A stretch of 64,000 bases of DNA from Streptomyces sp. NBC_00249 (GCF_026342355.1 NZ_JAPEMV010000012.1:124001-188000), one strand, 5' to 3'; positions 8,901 to 17,668 are shown, counted from the stretch's first letter. A program made the numbers and translations. The notes: generated from the letters alone by a model not told the origin.

Positions 8901-8964
8901 CCGTACGGACTCCGGTCCGTACGGGCTCCGGTCCGTACGGGCTCCGGTCCGTACGGGCTCCGGC
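8901..8964. repeat. Tandem repeat, 16 bp x 4
   Basis: Four head-to-tail copies of CCGTACGGGCTCCGGT occupy 8901-8964. The first copy has one change (A for G at position 9) and the last ends in C. The unit contains the palindrome CCGTACGG. It is intergenic, just after the membrane-protein operon and before a terminator hairpin. Confidence 0.95.
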
Positions 8965-9004
8965 ATGTCCGGCGGCCGGGCCGCGCGCCCGCGCGCGCGT
9001 AAAA

Positions 9005-9048
9005 CCCCGCCCCTCCGCCGCGGGGGTGGGTGAGGCGGAGGGGCGGGG
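9005..9048. terminator. Strong hairpin between convergent genes
   Basis: A perfect 15-bp stem (arms 9005-9019 and 9034-9048) with a 14-nt loop. It lies between the convergent membrane operon (+) and the transposase homologue (-), so it can serve both. There is no T-run, which is usual for Streptomyces. Confidence 0.75.
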
Positions 9049-9080
9049 GGCTCGGACCCGGGGAGGGGGGTCCTCGCGGG

Positions 9081-10262
9081 TCAGGCCGTACGGCCCGCGG
9101 GGAGGGCGAGGCGGCTGTACGCGTAGGCCGCCGACACGAGGGTCATGTGGTGGTGCCAGCCGGGGTAGGAGCGGCCCTCGAAGTCGAGCAGGCCGAAGTC
9201 TTCCTCCAGGCGCTGGACGGTGATGGCCGCCCTGCGGTGGAGCTGCGCCAGCGCGACGAGTTCGTCGGAGCGGCGGTACACCATGTTGGTGAGCCACAGC
9301 TGGGGCGAGCGCCGGCCCGCCTGCTGGCGTACGGCGAACAGCCGGTAGGTGTGGTGCGGGTTCTGCCGGGCGGTGCGCAGCTCGGGCAGCCGGACCAGGC
9401 CGGTGACCACGGAGGTGCGGCCGGTGTGTCCCTCGTGGCCGCCGAGGGTGTCGAGGCGGAAGTGGCTCTCGGGCTTGAGCTCGAAGAAGCGCCGGGCCTC
9501 CATGGCGGCCGGCAGGCCGCCGCCGCCCACGTATGCCGCCCGGCCGTTGCCGCGTACGCCGGGTACGACCGGTATGCGGGCGGGGACCGCCATGACGAAG
9601 TCGCGGCCGCGCGCGCTCAGGGCCCGGACCAGTGCGGCGGCGCCGGGGCAGGAGGTGAGGTCGGCGACGATCGGCGGGGCGCCGGCGCGGGTGTGCCGCG
9701 CGAGGGTGTCCGCGAGGTCGAGGGCGTGCTGTTCGACGGGGCGGTGGGTGACGCCCTCGGGGATCCTGGCCCGGGAGCGGCGCTGTTCGTCGCCGGCCCA
9801 GGCCCCCGGGAGGAGCAGGCCCCAGTCGGTGGGGAAGGCGTCGGTCTCGGTGGCGAGGAAGGCGCCGAGACCGACCTGGCAGTTGACGGAGCGTCCGGTG
9901 GCGGGCACGAAGCGGCGGTGCACCCCGCAGGAGTGCTCGCCGCGCTTGCGCAGGACGGCCGTGTCGAGCACCCATGCCTGGGGTTCCAGCCTGCGTTCCA
10001 CCCAGCGGGTCAGCTCGGCGCGGGCGAACTCCCAGTCCCAGGGGCTGGCGTTGACGAACTGGTGCATGGACTGCGGGGCGGTCGGGGAGTCGGAGACCGC
10101 GGCGGCGATCCGCCGGATGGACTTCTTGCCCTCGGTGGTCAGCAGCCCCTGGAGATAGGCCTGCGCCCAGTAGCGCTGGTCCGCCCGGGGCAGGTGCCCG
10201 AAGAGCTGTTCCGTCATCACCGAGACGGGTGCTTGGGCGAGGTTCACGTCGGTCGCCGCCAT
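9081..10262 (-). CDS. IS701-family DDE transposase homologue, possibly domesticated
   Basis: 393 aa from the ATG at 10262, which has a strong ribosome site (GGAGGAGGG, 8 nt upstream). IS701-type landmarks are WVLDTAVLRKRGEHSCGVHRRF (first Asp), IVADLTSCPGAA (second Asp) and LEEDFGLLDFEGRSYPGWHHHMTL (Glu plus the typical C-terminal signature). Length and catalytic residues look intact. I could not find terminal inverted repeats or a target duplication by eye. It has its own long upstream region and sits between an enediyne cassette and GBL regulators, so it may be a retained host gene rather than a mobile copy. Confidence 0.75.
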   Translation of the reverse strand: MAATDVNLAQAPVSVMTEQLFGHLPRADQRYWAQAYLQGLLTTEGKKSIRRIAAAVSDSPTAPQSMHQFVNASPWDWEFARAELTRWVERRLEPQAWVLDTAVLRKRGEHSCGVHRRFVPATGRSVNCQVGLGAFLATETDAFPTDWGLLLPGAWAGDEQRRSRARIPEGVTHRPVEQHALDLADTLARHTRAGAPPIVADLTSCPGAAALVRALSARGRDFVMAVPARIPVVPGVRGNGRAAYVGGGGLPAAMEARRFFELKPESHFRLDTLGGHEGHTGRTSVVTGLVRLPELRTARQNPHHTYRLFAVRQQAGRRSPQLWLTNMVYRRSDELVALAQLHRRAAITVQRLEEDFGLLDFEGRSYPGWHHHMTLVSAAYAYSRLALPAGRTA

Positions 10263-10512
10263 GGCACGATCCCTCCTCCATCGGTCGTCCAGCCGCTCCG
10301 AAACAGCATAGCGATCGTTCGTTTTTTTTCCAGTAGGCGGAACGGACCCGTCCCCACGGCGGCCCCGACGGGGCGACTTCGGCAACTCTGCGTTGCCCCG
10401 GCGACCTGATCATGCGGAAACTGTGACGGATCGCAACGACGCACATGCATGAGGTGCCTGGGACAGCGCACCGATCGGGCCGGGCACCTCCCGACGCGCT
10501 TTCGGAGAACCC

Positions 10513-11151
10513 ATGGCGAATCAGCAGAGGGCGGTCAGGAGCCGTGACGCCCTCGTGCGGGCAGCCGCCTCGCACTTCGACCAGGACGGCTACGCCGGTA
10601 CCTCGTTGTCACAGATCAGCAAGTCGGCCGGGATCTCGGTGGGCGGACTGACCTTCCACTTCAAGTCCAAGGCCGAACTGGCCGAGGCCGTCGAGAAGGT
10701 GGGCCGCGCCGACACCCGGGCGGCCCTGGAACGCGTACGCGGCCGGCCGGGACCCGCGCTGCGCCAGCTCGTCGACCTGACGCTGGAACTGGCGCGCCAG
10801 ATCGGCAGGAACGCGGCGGTCCGGGCCACCATCCGGCTGGAGCGGGAGCGGCCCGGGGCGCAGCCGTGGTCCGCGACCTGGCTGCCGACCGCCCGCGAAC
10901 TGCTGCGGCAGGCCCGGGACGACGGCGGGCTGTTCGGGGAGACGGACGCGGAGGCGGTGACCGCCCTGGTGGTGAGCCTGGTCTCGGCGACCGAGATGGC
11001 CTCGCGGCGTCCCGCGGGGCCGTCCTGGTCGGTGGAGGGCGCGGTCGCGCTGCTGGAGAACACCTGGCGGCTGATCCTCGTCGGGATACTGGCCGACCGG
11101 GAGACCGTCGGCGACGTCACCCGGTGGGATCCCGTCCGGGGCGCCGGCTAG
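10513..11151 (+). CDS. TetR-family regulator, GBL-receptor-like
   Basis: 212 aa. The N-terminal helix-turn-helix (AAASHFDQDGYAGTSLSQISKSAGISVGGLTFHF) is the ScbR/ArpA type. The C-terminal half is shorter on hydrophobic signature and could be a pseudo-receptor. It is convergent with the SDR at 11215. It is one of three GBL-receptor-like proteins in the window (with 12236-12871 and 35564-36202). The 250-bp region upstream, shared with the transposase homologue, contains an A/T-rich stretch (10310-10330) with partial resemblance to an autoregulatory element. Confidence 0.8.
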   Translation: MANQQRAVRSRDALVRAAASHFDQDGYAGTSLSQISKSAGISVGGLTFHFKSKAELAEAVEKVGRADTRAALERVRGRPGPALRQLVDLTLELARQIGRNAAVRATIRLERERPGAQPWSATWLPTARELLRQARDDGGLFGETDAEAVTALVVSLVSATEMASRRPAGPSWSVEGAVALLENTWRLILVGILADRETVGDVTRWDPVRGAG

Positions 11152-11214
11152 TCCGTCGCCCCGGCCCGGGCCGCCGTCCCGGCCCGGTTCGTCCCTTCGG
11201 CACAGGTCACAGCG

Positions 11215-11985
11215 CTAGGCGGCCGTCCAGCCGCCGTCCACGGGCAGCGCCGTACCGGTGACGAAGGAGGACCGGTCGCTGCACAGCCACGCCGCGGCCT
11301 GGGCGACCTCGACGGGGTCGGCCATGCGCTTCTGGAGGGAGCGCCCGGTGAAGCACTCCTCCAGCGAGGGGGTCTGCGTGAGGATGTCGGTCATCAGCTC
11401 GGTCCTGGTGCTGCCCACCACCAGGGAGTTGACCCGTACGCCGTCCGGCGCGTACTCCTGGGCGGCCGCCTTCGTCAGGCCGATCACCGCGTGCTTGGCG
11501 GCGACGTAGGAGGCGTTGGCGCCGGTGGCGAGCACTCCGGCCACGCTGGCCGTGTTCACGATGGATCCGCCGCAGCCGGCCGCGAGCATGGCGTGGAGCT
11601 GGTGCTGGAGGCAGTTCCACACGCCGCGCAGGTTGACGTCGACGATCTGGTCGAAGACGGCGCCGTCGGTCTCGTGGATGCGCGTTCCGGCCGTGGCCCA
11701 GCCCGCGTTGTTGAGGGCGCCGTCGAGCCGTCCGTACTCCGCGACCGCGCGGGCCACCACCTGGGCCACGTCCGCGCACCGGGCGACGTCCCCGGCGACG
11801 GCCGTCGCCTGACCGCCCCGCCGGCGGATCTCCTCGGCCAGCGCTTCGAGGTGCCCCTCCCGGCGGGCCGTCACCACCACGGCGGCGCCCTCGGCGGCGA
11901 ACAGCCGGGCGGCGGCGGCTCCGATGCCGCTCGACGCGCCGGTGATCATGATGACCTTGTTCTCCAGCATGCGTAAGTCGCTCAT
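11215..11985 (-). CDS. Short-chain dehydrogenase/reductase
   Basis: 256-aa classical SDR: TGASSGIG cofactor site (about 15-22), NNAG (about 91), Ser in NTASVAG, catalytic YVAAK (about 160) and C-terminal PVDGGW. The start is the ATG at 11985 behind AAGGAACG. It lies next to the GBL receptor/synthase pair. SDRs often reduce the 6-keto or butenolide intermediate in GBL synthesis, so a signal-tailoring role is plausible, but the family is too broad to be certain. Confidence 0.85.
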   Translation of the reverse strand: MSDLRMLENKVIMITGASSGIGAAAARLFAAEGAAVVVTARREGHLEALAEEIRRRGGQATAVAGDVARCADVAQVVARAVAEYGRLDGALNNAGWATAGTRIHETDGAVFDQIVDVNLRGVWNCLQHQLHAMLAAGCGGSIVNTASVAGVLATGANASYVAAKHAVIGLTKAAAQEYAPDGVRVNSLVVGSTRTELMTDILTQTPSLEECFTGRSLQKRMADPVEVAQAAAWLCSDRSSFVTGTALPVDGGWTAA

Positions 11986-12073
11986 GACGTTCCTTCGGCA
12001 GAGCAGCGGAGGGGCTGACGAGTCGGCGGAATCACGGCGTCCCAGTGGAACCGGTCATGCGTTCTCCTGGAGT

Positions 12074-12116
12074 CGAGGCGTTCTATCACAACGCCTCGCC
12101 CCCTCGGGAGGGGGCG
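12074..12116 (-). terminator. Paired hairpins downstream of the scbR-like gene
   Basis: Two adjacent stems: a 9-bp stem (12074-12082 with 12090-12098) and a 9-bp near-palindrome CGCCCCCTC/GAGGGGGCG (12097-12116). They lie between the end of the scbR-like gene and the SDR promoter. Confidence 0.5.
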
Positions 12117-12235
12117 TACACCGCCTACGCCGTCGGGTGCCGTCCGGCTACGTCGATCGGTGCCGCCCTTCTACGCAGCCCGGCGCCGTCCGGGACCCGG
12201 CCGCCGGCCCCCGCGGCCCCCGCGCGCGCCGGCCC

Positions 12236-12871
12236 CTACGCGATGAGGACGGCGGCACGGCGGACGCTGACCCGCACCGACTTCCGGCCGCTCTCGCTCG
12301 CGATGGAGGGGATGAGGAGTTCCCACATGGCGACGGTGCGGCGGGGCAGGTCGGAGCGGTTGGTCACCAGGTCGGAGTACAGCTGCATGCCGGTGCACGC
12401 GCCGACGACGAATTCCGCGATCTTGACCACGTCCGCGGCGCTGTCGAGCTCCCCCCGCTCGCGGGCCACCAGCAGGCATTCCTCCATGATCCGCTGCCAT
12501 TCGTGGAACGACCCGGGGTCGTGCAGCCCGGCGCCGGTCTGCTCGACGGCGAGCCGGACGCCCGCGCGCAGGATCTTGTCCACCTGGAGCTGGTGCGACC
12601 AGACGAGGGTGAGGTCGACCAGGCGCTGGAGCCCGTCCGAGGCCAGCCTCGGCATGATGGTCTCCGGCTGGGAGTTCATCACCGCCGTGGCCAGGGCTTC
12701 CTTGTTGGGGAAGTGGAAGTACACCGCGCCGAGCGTCACTCCCGCGCGCTTCATGATCTCGCGCATGCTGGCGCCGAGGTATCCGCTCTCGTCGAAGACC
12801 TCGGCGGCCGCCGAGATGATCGCCTGGCGGGTCTTCACCGCGCGCTCCTGCTTCAACTGCGGCTCCACCAT
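12236..12871 (-). CDS. scbR: Gamma-butyrolactone receptor, ScbR/ArpA-like TetR repressor
   Basis: 211 aa from the ATG at 12871 (MVEPQLKQERAVKTRQAI). The helix-turn-helix (FDESGYLGASMREIMKRAGVTLGAVYFHFPNKEALA) and the ligand domain (LVDLTLVWSHQLQVDKILRAGVRLAVEQ) match true GBL receptors. It is divergent from an afsA-family synthase across 110 bp that contain a palindromic operator, the classic scbR/scbA layout. The expected role is to repress target promoters until the butyrolactone binds. cpkO, which carries similar operators, is a likely target (inference). Confidence 0.88.
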   Translation of the reverse strand: MVEPQLKQERAVKTRQAIISAAAEVFDESGYLGASMREIMKRAGVTLGAVYFHFPNKEALATAVMNSQPETIMPRLASDGLQRLVDLTLVWSHQLQVDKILRAGVRLAVEQTGAGLHDPGSFHEWQRIMEECLLVARERGELDSAADVVKIAEFVVGACTGMQLYSDLVTNRSDLPRRTVAMWELLIPSIASESGRKSVRVSVRRAAVLIA

Positions 12872-12888
12872 TCGTGCATCCCCTCTCG

Positions 12889-12916
12889 ACAAACAAAGCG
12901 AACGCACTTTATTTTA
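12889..12916. promoter_or_regulatory. Autoregulatory element (ARE)-like operator in the scbR-scbA intergenic region
   Basis: AAACAAAGCG (12891-12900), a 4-nt spacer and CACTTTATTT (12905-12914) form an inverted repeat with 8 of 10 positions paired, in an A/T-rich island. This is the size and composition of GBL-receptor operators and lies between the two divergent starts. Confidence 0.65.
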
Positions 12917-12981
12917 CAGTCCGCGCCGATGGCCGACCAGGCCATACATGGCCACTCATACGCACGCCAGAGGGGATTGGC

Positions 12982-13920
12982 ATGCTCACATCGACTGAAC
13001 TCCCCGCACCTGCACGCAGCGCACTGACCACCACCGTTGCGAAGGAATACGTCCATCGCGCCGCCCTGTCCGACGTCTTCCTCACGGGATGCACTCCGGA
13101 CGAGCCCGATGCGTTCACGATCGATGCGCAGTGGCCCCGCTGCCACGGCTTCTACGTCTGCGACCGAGGCCTGTACGACCCCATGCTGCTGTGCGAGACC
13201 ATCCGCCAGACGCTGCCGCTCCTGACCCACACCGCCTACGGGGTGCCGATCGGGCACCAGCTGAGCTGGTCGCGGCTGCGCTACGCGGTCAACCCGCACG
13301 CGATGCGCGTCGAGCGCACCCCCGCCGAGCTCCAGCTCCACGTGAACTGCACGAACATCACCTACCGGCGCGGACTGCCGGTGACCCTGTCCATGCACTA
13401 CGAGGTCACCCGCGGGGAATCCCTGCTGGCCGTGGCCAGCACCGTCTTCCACTGCCACACCCCGGCCGTCTACCAACGGCTGAGGGCAGGGCGGGCGGGG
13501 ACGCGGGAGTTCTGGGGGCTGCCCGAGCCGACCCCCGGCTTACCCCCCGGACGGTGCGGGCGGGACAGGCCGGACGACGTGGTCCTCTCCCCCACCCCCG
13601 ATGCGGACCGCTGGCGGCTGCGCGTCGACACCGCGCACCCGGTGCTGTTCGACCACCCCGTCGACCACGTCCCCGGGATGCTGCTCCTGGAGGCGGCGCG
13701 GCAGGCCGCCCACGCCAGCGCCCCCGACGGCGGCGCCTGGTGGCCCGCGTCGATGAACGTCACCTTCCGCCGCTACGTCGAGTTCACCAGCCCGTGCTGG
13801 ATCACCGCCGAGCCGGTCCCGCCGCAGGCCGAGGGCCGCGACAAGGGGCTGCGGGTGACGGCCGCGCAGGACGAGGCACCCGTCTTCGAGGCGAGGGTCG
13901 CGGTCGCCCACATCCCCTGA
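12982..13920 (+). CDS. scbA: AfsA/ScbA-like gamma-butyrolactone synthase, with TTA codon
   Basis: 312 aa from the ATG at 12982 (MLTSTELPAPARS). It has two hotdog-like AfsA repeats: VHRAALSDVFLT near residue 20, then FDHPVDHVPGMLLLEAARQA near residue 225. The family condenses a beta-ketoacyl chain with dihydroxyacetone phosphate, the first step to the GBL signal. Codon 187 is TTA (13540-13542), so full translation should need the bldA tRNA. It is divergent from the receptor gene with a shared operator. Confidence 0.9.
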   Translation: MLTSTELPAPARSALTTTVAKEYVHRAALSDVFLTGCTPDEPDAFTIDAQWPRCHGFYVCDRGLYDPMLLCETIRQTLPLLTHTAYGVPIGHQLSWSRLRYAVNPHAMRVERTPAELQLHVNCTNITYRRGLPVTLSMHYEVTRGESLLAVASTVFHCHTPAVYQRLRAGRAGTREFWGLPEPTPGLPPGRCGRDRPDDVVLSPTPDADRWRLRVDTAHPVLFDHPVDHVPGMLLLEAARQAAHASAPDGGAWWPASMNVTFRRYVEFTSPCWITAEPVPPQAEGRDKGLRVTAAQDEAPVFEARVAVAHIP

Positions 13921-13929
13921 GCGGGCGGC

Positions 13930-13952
13930 GGCGCCGGCCGGCCGCCGGCGCC
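13930..13952. terminator. Hairpin between convergent genes
   Basis: A 9-bp perfect stem (GGCGCCGGC / GCCGGCGCC) with a 5-nt loop starts 9 nt after the scbA-like stop. It is convergent with the gene at 13991. Confidence 0.5.
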
Positions 13953-13990
13953 CCGGGGGCGGTCGGCGGCCGCGCGCGTCGGCGTCGGTG

Positions 13991-15061
13991 TCAGCGGACG
14001 CGCGGGGGCTCCTGCGCCGCGGCGGCCGTGCGGTAGGTGCGCAGGGCGCGCTCCCAGACGCCGTCCCAGGCGGCGAGACTCCGCAGCTGCGGGGCGAGTT
14101 CGGCGGAGAAGGCCGTGCTGGCCTCGACGGGCAGCAGGGAGGGGAGGTTGTCGATGGCGATCAGGTCGAGGGGGTTGCCGCCGGCGCGCAGCGTGCGGAC
14201 GGGCTCGTCCCAGGTGGTGGTCTCCTCGTAGACCGGCAGGACGTTGCAGTCGGAGGTGACGTCGCAGGTGACGTCGGAGACGAGGGAGAGCCGGCGGGCG
14301 GGGTCGTCGAGGTCGGCCTTGGTCAGGAACGGCGGTACGGGCGTGGTGGTCAGGACGGCGTTGACCAGCAGGTCGTGGCCGAGGAGGGCGGGACGGTCCA
14401 GGGCGCGGGTCTCGGCGAGGTCCCAGCGGGCGGGCTCCAGTCCGGCCTGGACGAGCGCGTCGCAGGCGCCGCGGCCGCTGCGGCCGAGCGCGCCGACGAC
14501 GAGGGCGGCGGTGGGGTCCACGGCGTCGGCGCCGGAGGCGAGCAGGGCGTCGAGGGCGGGACGGTCCGTGGGGCGCAGCGGGGCGGCCAGGGCGCCGCGG
14601 TGGTGCAGGACGGCGAGGGCGGCGCCGACGTAGCCGGCCCAGTAGCCGAACGCGGCGACGCGGCGGCCGGCTTCGTCGGTGAGGTACTCCATGTCGAGGA
14701 GGGCCCCGCCGCCCGCGGCGAAGCGGGAGAGCAGTTCGGCGGCGCCGGCCTGGCCCTTGTAGGCGTGGCCGAAGTAGATGTGGCGGTGGCGCAGGGCGGG
14801 GGCGCCGGGTCCGCCGGGGAGTTCCTTGAGGCCGAGGACGTAGGCGTCGGCGGGGGCCTGTTCGTGCCAGGAGCCGGTGGGGGCGGTGGCGCAGCCGGCG
14901 GCGGCGTAGTCGGCGAGGGGGAACACGCGCTGGTGCGAGTCCTCGACGGTGATCCGGATGCCGCCTCCCACCAGGCGGGCGGCGTCCTCGGGGGTGAGGG
15001 GGGCGCGGCGTTCGGTGGGGCGGGCCTCGTGCCGCATCCAGAGGTGGGTGGTGTCCGACAT
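13991..15061 (-). CDS. Saccharopine dehydrogenase (lysine-forming, LYS1-like) homologue
   Basis: 356 aa from the ATG at 15061 (MSDTTHLWMRHEARPTERRAPLTP). The opening resembles the alanine-dehydrogenase/LYS1 N-terminal domain, which binds the substrate through Arg/Lys in ERRAPL. A Rossmann stretch VVGALGRSGRGA (about 190) binds NAD. The C-terminal DVTCDVTSDCN and PSLLPVEASTAFS blocks are typical of fungal-type LYS1. Actinobacteria do not use the fungal lysine pathway, so this may act in lysine catabolism or on another amino-acid/keto-acid conjugate. A single-gene unit with 288 bp upstream in which I see no other gene. Confidence 0.8.
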   Translation of the reverse strand: MSDTTHLWMRHEARPTERRAPLTPEDAARLVGGGIRITVEDSHQRVFPLADYAAAGCATAPTGSWHEQAPADAYVLGLKELPGGPGAPALRHRHIYFGHAYKGQAGAAELLSRFAAGGGALLDMEYLTDEAGRRVAAFGYWAGYVGAALAVLHHRGALAAPLRPTDRPALDALLASGADAVDPTAALVVGALGRSGRGACDALVQAGLEPARWDLAETRALDRPALLGHDLLVNAVLTTTPVPPFLTKADLDDPARRLSLVSDVTCDVTSDCNVLPVYEETTTWDEPVRTLRAGGNPLDLIAIDNLPSLLPVEASTAFSAELAPQLRSLAAWDGVWERALRTYRTAAAAQEPPRVR

Positions 15062-15349
15062 CGTGCGGGTGTCCTGTCTGAAGGCGTCGGGATGCCGGGC
15101 CCCTACGCCTGGTCGCGGTTCAGAAAACAGGAATGCGGGTGTTCGCCGGAGGGCGGTAGGCGGGGGGTCTCGGTGGTGTTTCCAGCCTGCCCTGCGCGGT
15201 CCGGCGAAGACGGCGGCGGCGCGGCCGGGGACACACGCGTGACCTGCGCGGCGGTACGCCGCCACGCCGAACCCGAAGCCCCTCGAATTCCCCCTCCCGA
15301 GTGATGAGCGGCAGGTGTCGGGGTTGACGCCCGGCCCCGCCCCCCGGGG

Positions 15350-16216
15350 TCAGTGCTCGGGGGCGGGGGCCAGGAGGGCGTTGGCCTCGGCGTACGGGAG
15401 GGCGTCCGCCCCGAAGTCGAAGGTGCCCGACCCGATGATCTCGCGGGCGGCGCGGGAGAGGGCGCCGAGCGCGGCGCGGGAGAGGGCGGAGCCGGTGCTG
15501 ATCCGGCGTACCCCGAGGGCCCCGAGGTCGGCGACGGTCAGTTTGAGGGCGCCGGTCATCAGGACGTTGACGGGCCGGTCGACGGCGGCGCAGACGGCGC
15601 GGATCGCCTCGGCGTCGGGGAGGGCAGGGGCGTAGAGCACGTCGGCTCCGGCGGCCTCGTACGCCTGGAGGCGGCGGATGGTGTCGTCGAGGTCGGGGCG
15701 GCCCTGGAAGAAGTTCTCGGCGCGGGCGGTGACGGTGAAGGGGAAGCCGAGCCCCTTGGCCGCCTCGACGGCGGCGGCGACCCGCTCGACGGCCTCCTCG
15801 ACGGGCCGCAGGGGGTCCTCGTCACGGCCGGTGGAGTCCTCGATCGAGCCGCCCACGAGTCCCGCCCCGGCGGCGAGCCGGATGGTCTCGGCGATGTCCT
15901 CGGGCCGCTCGCCGAAGCCGCTCTCCAGGTCGGCGGTGACGGGCAGGCCGGTGGCTTCGACGATCGCGGCGGCGTTGGCGAGGATCTCGGCGCGGCTGAC
16001 CCGGTTCGCGCCGTCGGGGCGGCCGAGGCTGTGGGCGAGGCCGGCGCCGGTGGTGGCGAGGGCGGCGAAGCCGAAGGAGGCCAGGATCCGGGCGGTGCCG
16101 GCGTCCCAGGGGTTGGGGACGACGAAGGGGCGGGGGCCGGCGTGCAGGTCCCGGAAGGCGGTGCCCCGTCGGAGCCGGGCGACGGCGTCGGTGCTGGTGC
16201 TGGTGCTGCTGCTCAT
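15350..16216 (-). CDS. Isocitrate lyase/PEP mutase superfamily protein
   Basis: 288 aa from the ATG at 16216. It is a TIM-barrel of the PEP mutase/ICL type: VVPNPWDAGTARIL, TGAGLAHSLG, DLESGFGERPEDIAE (metal-binding Asp/Glu), GGSIEDSTG and TARAENFFQGR. It lacks the ICL KKCGH signature, so it is a generic C-C or P-C bond enzyme such as an oxaloacetate or methylisocitrate-lyase-like protein. The substrate is unknown. It is separate from its neighbours by more than 100 bp. Confidence 0.82.
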   Translation of the reverse strand: MSSSTSTSTDAVARLRRGTAFRDLHAGPRPFVVPNPWDAGTARILASFGFAALATTGAGLAHSLGRPDGANRVSRAEILANAAAIVEATGLPVTADLESGFGERPEDIAETIRLAAGAGLVGGSIEDSTGRDEDPLRPVEEAVERVAAAVEAAKGLGFPFTVTARAENFFQGRPDLDDTIRRLQAYEAAGADVLYAPALPDAEAIRAVCAAVDRPVNVLMTGALKLTVADLGALGVRRISTGSALSRAALGALSRAAREIIGSGTFDFGADALPYAEANALLAPAPEH

Positions 16217-16319
16217 GCGTGCCTCACAGGTGGACCGGTGCGCCCCGGCGGCGGCGGATCGGTCCAACGTACCGACCACCCGTACGAGTTGCCCGGGCGG
16301 CCGGGTGCAGGGGCCGGGG

Positions 16320-16838
16320 TCAGGCGAGGGCGGTGAGGCCGAGGGCGGCTGTCGAAGCGCCGAAGACCACCACATGGCGGACGTTCTGCAGGATCCAGAC
16401 CCAGGCGGGGAAGCCCTCTTCGGCGGCCTTGAGCAGGGCGGCCACGTCGATCCGGGCCAGTTCCTCGTCGCCCTTGCGGGCGAAGGCGGCGGTCACGGAG
16501 GGCACGGCGGTCAGGTTGCTGTAGAGGATCACGCAGTTGACGAGCAGGACGGCCGACTGGAGGATCCAGGTCGCGGTGGCGGCCCAGGAGCTGCCGGAGA
16601 GGTTGAGGCCTGCCGCGACCGCCATCGTCGCGGCGATCGCGACGGGGGCCCAGGTCTCGTGACCTCCGGCGTCGAAGCGCATGCCGTTCTCGGCGAGCAC
16701 GCCCGGCCGTACGCCCTGGCCGCGCAGCTCCGCCTCGGCGGCCCGCGTGGCGGCGGCGCCGAAGCGGTGGCGCACCAGCGGGATGCTCAGGAAGGCGGTG
16801 GCGACCAGCAGGTGCAGCAGGGCGACAAGAGCGTTCAT
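16320..16838 (-). CDS. Four-helix membrane protein, function unknown
   Basis: 172 aa from the ATG at 16838 (MNALVALLHLLVATAFLSIPLV), with four predicted hydrophobic segments. Its look is like small DUF1772/anthrone-oxygenase-type or DoxX-like membrane proteins, but no diagnostic motif is seen. It is divergent from the TetR gene at 16982. The 143 bp between them hold three copies of a 17-bp operator, so this gene is the likely primary target of that repressor. Confidence 0.7.
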   Translation of the reverse strand: MNALVALLHLLVATAFLSIPLVRHRFGAAATRAAEAELRGQGVRPGVLAENGMRFDAGGHETWAPVAIAATMAVAAGLNLSGSSWAATATWILQSAVLLVNCVILYSNLTAVPSVTAAFARKGDEELARIDVAALLKAAEEGFPAWVWILQNVRHVVVFGASTAALGLTALA

Positions 16839-16879
16839 GACCGGGTTCCCCCTCGTACGGCGCCCTGCGGCGCCCTCGG

Positions 16880-16953
16880 CTTTCACTCAGTGCAAGAGGA
16901 CTGTAGGCCGGGACTTGAACTAAGTGCAAGTAACCTCCTGAACTTTGTGCAAG
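16880..16953. promoter_or_regulatory. Three copies of a 17-bp operator (CYTGAACWWWGTGCAAG type)
   Basis: The sites are 16880-16896 (CTTTCACTCAGTGCAAG), 16914-16930 (CTTGAACTAAGTGCAAG) and 16937-16953 (CCTGAACTTTGTGCAAG). Each is a near-palindrome with a 3-nt centre. They lie between the divergent membrane gene and the TetR gene. The same 17-mer recurs, with one change relative to the middle copy, as an inverted pair at 24687-24737. Confidence 0.75.
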
Positions 16954-16981
16954 ACGAGGTTGGCCGCCTATCGTGAGGGCC

Positions 16982-17668
16982 ATGGCACGCGACACACTGA
17001 CGCAGGAACACATCGTCCTGACCGCGATCGAACTGCTCGACGAGGAGGGTCTCGAAGGGCTGAACATGCGCAGCCTGGGCAAGCGCCTGAACTCGGCGGC
17101 GACAGCGGTCTACTGGCACGTCAAGAACAAGGACAACCTGGTCCTGCTCTGCGGCGACCACGTGTGGCACGAGGTCGCGCTGCCCGACCCGGCGGCGGTC
17201 GGCTGGCGCGCGGCCGCCACGACGCTCGCCACCGGCCTGCACGCGATGCTCGGCCGGCACCCCTGGCTCGTCCCGGCCTTCGGCACCTACCTCTTCTACG
17301 GTCCCGGCAAGGCGCGCTACGACGACCTGTGCCTCGCCGTCTACGAGGAGGCCGGCTTCACGGGCCCCGAGGCGGACCGGGCCGCGGCGACCGTCTTCAC
17401 CTTCGTCCTCGGCAGCGCCCTGGGCTCCGCCGCGACGGCCTCTCTGAACCGGCGCCTGGGCCGGGACGGGGGCGACCCGGACGAGCTGATCGCGCAGACC
17501 ATGGCGAAGGCGACGGAGGTCGCGCAGCGCTTCCCGCGTCTACGGGCCCGGCTGGAGGCCCCGGAGTCCCTGGAGTACGCCTCCGGTCCGGAGCGGACCT
17601 TCGAGTTCGGTCTCCAGATGCTGCTGGGCGGGCTGGAAGCCGAACTCGCGGGCCGCGGCGCGCGCTGA
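16982..17668 (+). CDS. TetR-family regulator with TetR-type C-terminal domain
   Basis: 228 aa from the ATG at 16982 (MARDTLTQEHIVLTAIELLDEEG). The helix-turn-helix is GLNMRSLGKRLNSAATAVYWHVKNKDNL, the form seen in TetR-class proteins that sense small drug-like ligands. The C-terminal domain is all-helical. Three 17-bp operator copies sit directly upstream and two more precede the serine hydrolase at 24758, so I infer control of itself, the divergent membrane gene and that hydrolase. The ligand is unknown. Confidence 0.88.
   Translation: MARDTLTQEHIVLTAIELLDEEGLEGLNMRSLGKRLNSAATAVYWHVKNKDNLVLLCGDHVWHEVALPDPAAVGWRAAATTLATGLHAMLGRHPWLVPAFGTYLFYGPGKARYDDLCLAVYEEAGFTGPEADRAAATVFTFVLGSALGSAATASLNRRLGRDGGDPDELIAQTMAKATEVAQRFPRLRARLEAPESLEYASGPERTFEFGLQMLLGGLEAELAGRGAR

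Noticed and set aside
8901..8964. CRISPR array
   Set aside because: The repeats are directly contiguous with no spacers and no cas genes are near.
10310..10330. GBL-type operator upstream of the IS701 homologue
   Set aside because: A/T-rich and partly similar, but the two halves pair at only about six positions; too weak to list as a site.
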